In this document: positions 1 through 5,134 of the stretch, one piece after another
Position numbering within the stretch: position 1 is the stretch's first letter
Layout: the number at the start of each line of letters is the position of its first letter
NCBI GenBank assembly: GCA_043797735.1
Contig: JAZDPH010000006.1
Location: 1 to 5,134, forward strand
DNA length: 5,134 nt
Direction: 5' to 3'
From: BS750m-G77 sp043797735
GTDB taxonomy: Bacteria > Omnitrophota > Gorgyraeia > Gygaellales > Profunditerraquicolaceae
Translations under genes and position numbers: made by a program
Notes under the pieces: generated by a model
What the model was told of the DNA's origin: nothing
The model's input: only the letters and a program-made list of their open reading frames with translations
Database searches by the model: none

Positions 1-236
1 TCGACGGCGGGGCAGAGGCGTTGATCCCTTATTATGCGTCAGCAGGCATAAATTTAAGCGGAGTAAGCGGACAATTATTCGCCTATTACGATTCAGGCGA
101 AGTTTCTACTTCAACGCCGGCAGATGTAAGGCGGATCAAAATCAATTTAGTGGCTATGACCGGAAGCGGTTCTTACTCGGACCTGGAGGGTAAGTCGGAG
201 CAGGCGACATCAGTTGCCGCGCACAGGTTTGAATAA
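1..236 (+). CDS. Minor pseudopilin-like protein (GspJ/PilW-type), C-terminal end only
   Basis: This is the 3' end of a gene that starts before the window. The frame is open from base 3 and ends at TAA 234-236, giving 77 residues. The N-terminal prepilin cleavage site and hydrophobic helix, which would prove the family, lie outside. What is visible fits the beta-rich globular end of a minor pseudopilin: small and polar residues, a LFAYYDSG stretch, then VRRIKINLVAM, resembling the arginine-led last strand typical of PilW/GspJ-like proteins. Context supports this, since the next three genes encode the inner-membrane platform of the same type of machine and the following start codon lies only 4 bases after this stop. 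In such systems minor pseudopilins form the tip that primes pilus or pseudopilus assembly. A TTG at 21 could be read as a start, but the frame is open through it to the window edge, so an internal start is unlikely. The subfamily is inferred. Confidence 0.6.
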   Translation, partial: DGGAEALIPYYASAGINLSGVSGQLFAYYDSGEVSTSTPADVRRIKINLVAMTGSGSYSDLEGKSEQATSVAAHRFE

Positions 237-240
237 TATT

Positions 241-1824
241 ATGAAAATAAACAAGGGTGAATTCATCTCAATTGATTTTGGCAGGGCCTTTATAAAAGCC
301 GCCTGCATAGGTTTCTCCGGCGGCAAAGCCGCGGTCATAAGGTGCGGTTTAATCAAGGCGCCGCCGCCGGATGAAGGGCCGGCTGATTCTCTAAAGGCCT
401 TCTTAAGAGACAACTCCTTTTCCTGTAAAGAGGCGATTTTAAATATCTGGGACACAGAGAAGGTTTTTATAAAGTCGCTGGTTTTGACCGCCGTGCCGAA
501 ACAGGAGATGCTGGAGGCGTTAAAGTGGCAGATTAAAGCTGAAGTTCCCTTTAATATTGAAGACGCGGTTTTTGACCTGCAGGTCATTAAGGAATACAGC
601 GAAGAGGAGGGCGCAAAAAAAGACGGCATAATCTGCATTGCCGCCGAGCGCGGCTTTATCAACCGGTATTTAGCAATAGCCGCCGAATGCAACCTCCAGC
701 CCATCAGGATTTCAAGCGGCCCCTTTAACTACGCCAATATCCTGAATTTCATCCCGGATAAGCCGCCGGTTACGGCTGTTTTGGATATGGGCCATAATCA
801 GGCAGTGCTCTCTATCTATAAGGACAATAAATTAAATTTTGTAAGGAGCCTGCCTGTCTCTTTCAATAAGCTCATTCAGTCCTTAAGCGGCACGTTAGTA
901 TCGGATAAGGGCAAGATTGAACTTACTCCTGAAAAAGCGCTGGGTTTAATAGAAAAATACGGCATCCCTATGGACGAGAGCGCCGTTTTAGAGGATAATA
1001 TCGGCGCGATACACATTATTTCATTAATGCGGCCGCATCTTGAGGGGTTGGCAAAGGAGATAAAGCGTTCCTTCGATTATTTTGCCTCTAATTTTAAGGA
1101 AGAATCTGCCGGCGCTTTATATATTACCGGAGGCGGGGCGAATTTAAAGAATTTGGGCTTTTATTTGAATAAAGAGCTGGCTATGCCTGTCTCGGCCTTA
1201 CCCCTTCCCGAAGCCGTTGATATAGCGGAAGGCGCAAAGGAGGGGTTGGATAATCAGCGCAATCAGATCATCAGCGCAATTGGGGCGGCCTTAGCGGGCA
1301 AAGAAGCCGTTGATTTACTGCCGCATGAGATAAAAACTAAAAAAGCAGAATCTGTCCAGAAGTCCTCCCTGCGGATTGTTTCAATAATTGCGGCGGCAAT
1401 ATTTTTATTTTTCCTGTTTGTTTTTAGCCTGGAGATAGGCGACTGTAAATTGCGCCTTAAAGCCGCCAATGCCCAACTTGAAACTATGCGGGAGGTTAAG
1501 GCGCTAAAGCGCAAAATTGAATTACGCCAGTCCCTGATTCATAAGATAAAACTTGGCAAAGTTCCGGTGTTCGGCCTGTTTAAGGTAATAAGCAGTATTA
1601 TCCCCGGCAATATTTTTATAACCGAGTTGTCGCTGGACCAGCAAAGGCATATCCTTGTCTTAAAGGGGAGGGTTTTAGCCGGGGCAAATACAGCCGAGTC
1701 GGAGTTGACCGATTTAGCAAAGAAACTGGAGGGCTCTTCTTTCTTCAGGGAGGCCACGCTTGTTTCCTCGGCGAATATAAGCGGCATCCAGGAATTTGAA
1801 ATAACCTGTGATTTAAAATATTGA
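241..1824 (+). CDS. pilM: PilM-PilN fusion protein, GspL-like inner-membrane platform subunit
   Basis: A 527-residue protein joining two parts that are separate genes in classical type IV pilus operons. Residues 1-355 are PilM-like with an actin/FtsA fold. The phosphate-1 motif is IDFGRAFIK (11-19), the typical PilM segment IKAEVPFNIEDAVFD lies at 98-112, phosphate-2 is VLDMGHNQ (180-187) and the adenosine loop is YITGGGANL (294-302). A VDLLPHE motif (357-363) resembles the start of PilN proteins. It is followed by one membrane helix (about 378-397), a charged likely coiled coil (400-437) and a PilN-like periplasmic domain (440-527). This is the layout of GspL of type II secretion, although PilM-like nucleotide motifs are kept. 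The role would be to couple the cytoplasmic assembly ATPase to the periplasmic PilO/PilP partners. I chose ATG 241, 4 bases after the upstream stop, although it lacks a Shine-Dalgarno; an upstream in-frame TTG at 214 would add 9 residues that look unlike the family start. Function is inferred from motifs. Confidence 0.85.
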   Translation: MKINKGEFISIDFGRAFIKAACIGFSGGKAAVIRCGLIKAPPPDEGPADSLKAFLRDNSFSCKEAILNIWDTEKVFIKSLVLTAVPKQEMLEALKWQIKAEVPFNIEDAVFDLQVIKEYSEEEGAKKDGIICIAAERGFINRYLAIAAECNLQPIRISSGPFNYANILNFIPDKPPVTAVLDMGHNQAVLSIYKDNKLNFVRSLPVSFNKLIQSLSGTLVSDKGKIELTPEKALGLIEKYGIPMDESAVLEDNIGAIHIISLMRPHLEGLAKEIKRSFDYFASNFKEESAGALYITGGGANLKNLGFYLNKELAMPVSALPLPEAVDIAEGAKEGLDNQRNQIISAIGAALAGKEAVDLLPHEIKTKKAESVQKSSLRIVSIIAAAIFLFFLFVFSLEIGDCKLRLKAANAQLETMREVKALKRKIELRQSLIHKIKLGKVPVFGLFKVISSIIPGNIFITELSLDQQRHILVLKGRVLAGANTAESELTDLAKKLEGSSFFREATLVSSANISGIQEFEITCDLKY

Positions 1825-1829
1825 TTATT

Positions 1830-2405
1830 ATGTTAAAGCCGAATCTGACTTTATCGCAGAAAAAAATAGCCGTTTCTGCCGCTATTCTTTTGATTGCATT
1901 TTTGGCGGTATGGGTTTTTCTGTACCTGCCCAGCAGGAATACCTTGAGAAATCTAAAGGCGCAATTGGCGGCTGCCCAGAGTCAGATTAAAGAAATAGAG
2001 GAGATTTTAGGCCGGGGCGTAAGCTTAGCCCAGGGCCTGGTTGTTCTTAAGGGGCAGTATAACGAGTTGGCCGCAAAATTTCCCTCCAAAGAAGAAGAGA
2101 GCATAAAGTTTTTTTCAGAGTCGGCAAAAGAACTCAATATTGAACTGGCCTCTATTAAATCTGAACCGATGAGGCCGCTATTAATAGATAAAGAAAAGGC
2201 GTTGATAGAGGATAAAATCTGTTACTACGTGCCTGTTTCTATTGAGATGGATTGTTTTTACGCGGAGTTTGTAAAATACGCGCAAGGCCTGAAGGAATCC
2301 CTGCCGGCGCTGGTTACTTTGGAGAAATTAAAAATGACCCGGAATGAGGGGAGTGATAAGAAGTTAGATATCGCCGTAGACCTTAATTTATACCTTTTGC
2401 CTTAA
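1830..2405 (+). CDS. pilO: PilO/GspM-like inner-membrane platform protein
   Basis: A 191-residue bitopic membrane protein. It has a short cytoplasmic N-terminus, one hydrophobic helix at about 13-33, a coiled-coil stretch (about 37-62), a KFPSKEEE segment (83-90) like the 'FP' element that opens the PilO core, and a ferredoxin-like periplasmic domain. That domain shows YYVPVSIEM (132-140) and a FVKYAQGLKESLPALV region (147-162), matching the PilO pattern in which a domain strand is followed by a helix and an 'LP' turn. PilO pairs with PilN through these domains and connects to PilP, so here the partner should be the PilN part of the upstream fusion. The ATG lies 5 bases after the upstream TGA, consistent with translational coupling, and no Shine-Dalgarno is visible. 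A TTG at 1821 overlapping the upstream stop would add three residues. GspM is an equally valid name, given the GspL-like neighbour. Confidence 0.82.
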   Translation: MLKPNLTLSQKKIAVSAAILLIAFLAVWVFLYLPSRNTLRNLKAQLAAAQSQIKEIEEILGRGVSLAQGLVVLKGQYNELAAKFPSKEEESIKFFSESAKELNIELASIKSEPMRPLLIDKEKALIEDKICYYVPVSIEMDCFYAEFVKYAQGLKESLPALVTLEKLKMTRNEGSDKKLDIAVDLNLYLLP

Positions 2406-2408
2406 AGG

Positions 2409-2888
2409 ATGAAAAAAAAGCGCTTAATCGAGATTATCCTGACTGCTGTTTTAATAATAATATTAGTTTTTGCGGTTGGCAATTCCGTAAAAAAGATTAA
2501 GCACGGTACTCGTTCCGCCGCCAAGCCCGGCGCCGGAGCGGCTCCTGCTGCCGCAGGTAAAATTCCCAAAAAAAAGGCCTCGCCGGCGGCAATGCCCGTC
2601 AAACCGCACTATCAGCTTCAGGAAGAGGAGAGCCGGAATTTAGAATTAACAAGAAACCCCTTTGCCGCTGCGGCTGGCGTTAAAGCAGATGATACTTCGT
2701 CTGTGCAGGCTGACCAGATTGCCTTAAGCGGCATACTCTGGGATAAGGATAAGCCGCTGGCGATAATAAACAATAAGGTCGTCAAAACAGGCGATAAGGC
2801 CGGCGGATGCCGCGTTGTCGAAATAAAAGAGGAGAGCGTTGTTTTAAACGATGGCGCCAGGGACTTTGAGCTCAAGCTGGGCCGTTAA
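2409..2888 (+). CDS. GspC/PilP-like periplasmic linker protein
   Basis: A 159-residue protein that begins with a basic stretch and one membrane helix (about 6-24). An Ala/Pro/Lys-rich flexible linker follows (about 35-66), then an RNPF motif (82-85) and a small beta domain (about 103-157). That domain carries LSGILWD (106-112), IINNKVVKTGD (119-129), VVEI (136-139) and VVLNDG (144-149). The pattern of strand, Asn-rich turn, 'xGD' and a closing 'V.L..G' strand is typical of the PilP/GspC homology region, which binds the secretin's periplasmic N-terminal domains. There is no cysteine near the N-terminus, so it is not a lipoprotein like classical PilP. It is anchored by a helix like GspC. It starts 3 bases after the pilO-like stop. 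An AAAGG sequence directly abuts the ATG, too close to act as a normal ribosome site, so translation is probably coupled. It is the last gene of the pilus cluster here. Confidence 0.75.
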   Translation: MKKKRLIEIILTAVLIIILVFAVGNSVKKIKHGTRSAAKPGAGAAPAAAGKIPKKKASPAAMPVKPHYQLQEEESRNLELTRNPFAAAAGVKADDTSSVQADQIALSGILWDKDKPLAIINNKVVKTGDKAGGCRVVEIKEESVVLNDGARDFELKLGR

Positions 2889-2908
2889 GGAGCCTTTCCA
2901 AAATACTC

Positions 2909-2937
2909 TTGAAATCATCCCTAAATTTTCGTATAAT
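2909..2937 (+). promoter_or_regulatory. Sigma70-type promoter for the thyA-PilZ-gpsA unit
   Basis: The -35 box TTGAAA (2909-2914, 5 of 6 consensus bases) and the -10 box TATAAT (2932-2937, perfect) are separated by exactly 17 bases. Transcription would start near 2944, leaving a leader of about 22 bases before the ATG at 2966. It lies in the only spacer longer than 10 bases in the window and separates the pilus cluster from the thyA unit. A 6-base-pair AT-only inverted repeat (2934-2939 with 2943-2948) overlaps the -10 and start region. It may be chance. No obvious terminator hairpin precedes the promoter, so read-through from the pilus operon is possible. Confidence 0.75.
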
Positions 2938-2954
2938 ATTCTATATTAAACATT

Positions 2955-2960
2955 AAGGAA
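2955..2960 (+). promoter_or_regulatory. Ribosome binding site of thyA
   Basis: AAGGAA lies 5 bases before the ATG at 2966 and fixes the thyA start. It contrasts with the pilus genes upstream, which have no usable site. Confidence 0.65.
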
Positions 2961-2965
2961 AAGAA

Positions 2966-3733
2966 ATGGACAAAAATGACTCTACGGGCCGCGATTTCTT
3001 ACGGCCGGTTTTTATCGATGCTTTTGATTTGGATGATGCATGGTTTCAGGCCTTAAGCCGGATTCTTGAGAATGGCCATGTTTACACCATAACCCGCGGA
3101 AGCTATGAGGGCCAGAGGCGGCTGGAGTTTGATTTTGTGACGATCAGGGTAAGAAAGCCGGCACATCAGATTATCCCTATTATCCCGGAAGGCATGAGCA
3201 TCCCGGCGCCCACCGATATGGAGTATATTCAGGGGTACTTAAGCTATCTTTTAACCGGCACAAAGACCGATACGGAAGATTATACATATGGGGAAAGGCT
3301 GGTTGAGCCTAAGGTAAGAATAAAAGAGAACATAGACGGCAAAGAGATGCTGCGTGAAATGCCCCTGGAGGTCAATCAGATAGAAGAGGTGATTAAGATT
3401 TATAAGGAGCAGGGATACGGGACCAACCAGGCGATTATGGAAATCGGCATGCCCTCTGATATCAAATTATCCGATCCGCCCTGCTTGAGGTTAATAGACA
3501 CGAGGGTGCGTTACGGGAAGCTGCATTTTATCCTTTATTTTCGTTCCTGGGACCTCTGGGGGGGATTTCCTTCCAATATGGGGGGGTTGCAATTAGTGAA
3601 GCAGTATATGGCCGAGGAGATCGGCGTTGAAGACGGAGAGTTTGTTGCCGTAAGCAAGGGCTTACATCTTTACGATTATGCCTGGGATTTGGCAAAGGCA
3701 AGGACTAATAAACCCAACTTAGAGGTGAAATAA
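2966..3733 (+). CDS. thyA: Thymidylate synthase (ThyA family, archaeal-like short form)
   Basis: A 255-residue enzyme that would methylate dUMP to dTMP using methylenetetrahydrofolate. The catalytic cysteine is C173 in PPCLR. Counting from it, R193, S194 and D196 (RSWD), N204, H234 and Y236 (HLY) fall at exactly the same spacings as Cys146, Arg166, Ser167, Asp169, Asn177, His207 and Tyr209 of E. coli ThyA. N204 favours dUMP over dCMP, because dCMP hydroxymethylases carry Asp there. R44 in RGSYEG probably corresponds to the phosphate-binding Arg21, and YGERL (108-112) to the YGKQW region. It differs from E. coli ThyA in two ways. About 13 extra residues lie between the YG motif and the cysteine, and only 19 residues follow Y236 instead of 55, so the C-terminal closing tail is missing, as I recall for archaeal thymidylate synthases. 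It has its own promoter and Shine-Dalgarno, and its stop overlaps the next start (TAATG). The family call is firm; the subgroup is inferred. Confidence 0.93.
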   Translation: MDKNDSTGRDFLRPVFIDAFDLDDAWFQALSRILENGHVYTITRGSYEGQRRLEFDFVTIRVRKPAHQIIPIIPEGMSIPAPTDMEYIQGYLSYLLTGTKTDTEDYTYGERLVEPKVRIKENIDGKEMLREMPLEVNQIEEVIKIYKEQGYGTNQAIMEIGMPSDIKLSDPPCLRLIDTRVRYGKLHFILYFRSWDLWGGFPSNMGGLQLVKQYMAEEIGVEDGEFVAVSKGLHLYDYAWDLAKARTNKPNLEVK

Positions 3734-4128
3734 TGGCTGCTTCATTTTATGGCGGCCCTGAGCGCAGGGAATTTACCCGGCTGGATTACGTTAGGCCTCT
3801 GGGTGTTAAGATATGCAAGGCAGAGACCATTTCCAAAATGCTTTCCGGCTACACTTCGGATATAAGCCGGGCAGGTTTATTGTGCAATGTCAGGGAAAAG
3901 GTGGGCAATGACGACATATTATGGCTTTCTTTTGACCGCTCTACCCTGGAGTTTTGCCAGGAGCTGGAAAAGAGGATTTTAGTTTATCAGAGCGGAGTTA
4001 TCGGTAAGGTAGTCAGGGTCCAGCCGCAGGGCGACAGTTATAACGTAGGAGTGAGGTTTCTTACTATAGAAGAAAAGAATTCCACGCATATTTATCCAAA
4101 GATACATTTTCTCCTGAAGGATGCATGA
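3733..4128 (+). CDS. Single-domain PilZ protein, probable cyclic-di-GMP receptor
   Basis: A 131-residue soluble protein that is essentially one PilZ domain. Both ligand motifs are present: RxxxR as R12-R16 in RREFTR, and DxSxxG as D43, S45, G48 in SDISRAG. The closing strands GKVVRV (91-96) and YNVGVRF (103-109) fit the PilZ beta barrel. The C-terminal tail (about 111-131) has no recognised output domain, so it likely acts by binding a partner. There is no signal peptide or membrane segment. Its ATG shares a base with the thyA stop, and GAGGTG at 3722-3727 supplies a ribosome site, so it is co-translated with thyA. PilZ proteins often control pili, motility or polysaccharide synthesis, and the pilus platform genes lie 0.8 kb upstream, but its actual partner cannot be told from the sequence. 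The intact motifs predict cyclic-di-GMP binding. Confidence 0.85.
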   Translation: MAASFYGGPERREFTRLDYVRPLGVKICKAETISKMLSGYTSDISRAGLLCNVREKVGNDDILWLSFDRSTLEFCQELEKRILVYQSGVIGKVVRVQPQGDSYNVGVRFLTIEEKNSTHIYPKIHFLLKDA

Positions 4129-4136
4129 GAGGATAA

Positions 4137-5134
4137 ATGAAAAAGTTGAATGTCGCTATTCTGGGTGACGGCGGATGGGGGACAACCCTGGCGCTTATGC
4201 TTTTTAAGAAGGGCCTAAATGTAACCGTATGGGGCGCCTTTGCCGATTACGTTGATTATGTTGATAAGAAAAGAATAAACGTAAAGTTCCTGCCCGGCAT
4301 AAAGATTCCCGCGGGGGTAGAGATTATCCATGACTTAGAAAAAGCGCTTAAAGATAAAGAGCTGATTATTCTTACCATCCCCTCCCAGCATATGCGCCGG
4401 ATTTTAAGGAGGGTTAAGAAATATGCTTATCGCCGGGATGCTATATTCTTAAGCGCGGCCAAGGGCATAGAGGTAGGTTCTCTTAAAAGGATGTCCGAGA
4501 TAGTCAATAGCGAATTAGGAAACCCGAAATTAGCGGTGCTCTCCGGGCCGACAATTGCTCATGAGGTAGCCTGCGGTATACCGACGGTAGCGGTAATCGC
4601 ATCAGGCCAGAAAAAGATAAGGCAGTATTTACAGGATATTTTTATTTCCGAGAGGTTCAGGGCCTATACCAGCGATGATGTTACAGGCGTAGAGCTGGGG
4701 GGCAGCCTGAAGAATATTATTGCTATCGCCTGCGGCATCTCCGACGGGCTAAAGTTTGGCGCCAATACCAAAGCGGCAATTTTGTCCCGCGGGCTGGCTG
4801 AAATTTCCCGCTTAGGCCATGCCATGGGCGCTAAGGCGCGTACTTTTAGCGGGATAAGCGGGCTGGGGGATTTGGTAACTACCTGTATCAGCCCGTATAG
4901 CCGTAACAGGTTTGTCGGGGAGGAGCTTGGCAGGGGCAAAACCCTTGCTCAGGTTCAGTCAAGTATGCAAATGGTGGCAGAGGGCGTTCCCACCGCAAAG
5001 TCGGCATACGCGTTAAGTTTAAGGCACAAGGTAGATATGCCTATAACCGGGGAGATTTACCGTGTCCTTTATAAAAATAAACCCCCCATTAATGCCTTTA
5101 AGGATTTGATGGGCAGGGAGAAAAAAGAAGAATA
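4137..5134 (+). CDS. gpsA: NAD(P)+-dependent glycerol-3-phosphate dehydrogenase, stop codon at the window edge
   Basis: This gene reduces dihydroxyacetone phosphate to sn-glycerol 3-phosphate for phospholipid synthesis in the cytoplasm. The frame is open from ATG 4137 for 332 codons and ends with the bases TA at the window end, so the stop is probably TAA or TAG with one base missing; 332 residues is a full family length. The N-terminal Rossmann loop is GDGGWG (10-15). K109 lies in SAAKGIE, SGPT is at 136-139, and the catalytic lysine K192 is in GGSLKN. GLGDL with D245 and the SRN motif (255-257, R256 and N257) complete the substrate site. The start lies 8 bases after the PilZ stop, with AGAGGA at 4128-4133 as ribosome site, so it belongs to the same transcript. 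No plsY is seen beside it in this window. Nothing suggests it is broken. Confidence 0.93.
   Translation, partial: MKKLNVAILGDGGWGTTLALMLFKKGLNVTVWGAFADYVDYVDKKRINVKFLPGIKIPAGVEIIHDLEKALKDKELIILTIPSQHMRRILRRVKKYAYRRDAIFLSAAKGIEVGSLKRMSEIVNSELGNPKLAVLSGPTIAHEVACGIPTVAVIASGQKKIRQYLQDIFISERFRAYTSDDVTGVELGGSLKNIIAIACGISDGLKFGANTKAAILSRGLAEISRLGHAMGAKARTFSGISGLGDLVTTCISPYSRNRFVGEELGRGKTLAQVQSSMQMVAEGVPTAKSAYALSLRHKVDMPITGEIYRVLYKNKPPINAFKDLMGREKKEE

Noticed and set aside
214..240. TTG start at 214 for the PilM-PilN fusion
   Set aside because: It would overlap the upstream gene by 23 bases and add nine residues before the family-like start. A GGAG at 197-200 is too far away (13 bases) to be convincing, and ATG 241 fits the domain start.
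210..704. Minus-strand open frame of 164 codons opposite the PilM part
   Set aside because: It lies wholly antisense to a well-supported gene, has no recognisable motifs, and looks like a by-product of codon bias. The minus-strand frames at 1263-1514, 1539-1787, 2402-2602, 2618-2875 and 4664-4939 are rejected for the same reason.
2886..2900. Possible terminator hairpin AAGG-AG-CCTT after the GspC/PilP-like gene
   Set aside because: The loop is only two bases, the stem is four base pairs and no T-run follows, so it cannot act as an intrinsic terminator.
2934..2948. AT-only inverted repeat over the thyA -10 region as an operator
   Set aside because: Six AT base pairs around a three-base loop are expected by chance in an AT-rich promoter and match no regulator site I know. 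It is mentioned only in the promoter entry.
1..5134. A CRISPR array, mobile element, toxin-antitoxin pair or new defence system
   Set aside because: I saw no direct repeats, terminal inverted repeats, transposase or nuclease motifs. Every gene belongs to a recognisable housekeeping or pilus/secretion family, and coding is continuous.

Overview
This 5.1 kb window is densely coded on the + strand, with roughly balanced base composition and frequent TTA and AGG codons. It carries seven protein genes and no RNA genes, insertion sequences or CRISPR arrays. The gene content suggests a Gram-negative-type (diderm) bacterium, because it encodes an inner-membrane platform for a type IV pilus or type II secretion machine. 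The genes look like those seen in uncultivated lineages such as Omnitrophota or related groups. That placement is a guess from overall feel, not a computed result.

Region 1 (1-2888) is the end of a pilus/secretion operon. It holds the C-terminus of a minor pseudopilin-like protein, then a PilM-like actin-fold protein fused to a PilN-like membrane domain (the architecture of GspL), then a PilO/GspM-like protein, then a GspC/PilP-like protein. The genes are separated by 3 to 5 bases and appear translationally coupled, with no good Shine-Dalgarno sites. Together they would form the inner-membrane assembly platform linking a cytoplasmic ATPase to the periplasm. The secretin gene that often follows pilP is not here.

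Region 2 (2889-2965) is a 77-base spacer. It contains a near-consensus sigma70-type promoter (TTGAAA, 17 bases, TATAAT) and a good ribosome binding site.

Region 3 (2966-5134) is a second transcription unit, thyA - PilZ domain protein - gpsA, each gene with a recognisable Shine-Dalgarno. It encodes a short archaeal-like thymidylate synthase with its dUMP-site residues at E. coli-like spacings, a stand-alone PilZ domain protein with both cyclic-di-GMP binding motifs, and glycerol-3-phosphate dehydrogenase. The last gene is complete except that its probable stop codon is cut by the window edge. The unit mixes DNA precursor synthesis, phospholipid precursor synthesis and second-messenger sensing, beside pilus genes that PilZ proteins often regulate. 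I see no clearly new defence or mobile system. The most distinctive items are the PilM-PilN fusion platform and the thyA-PilZ-gpsA grouping.
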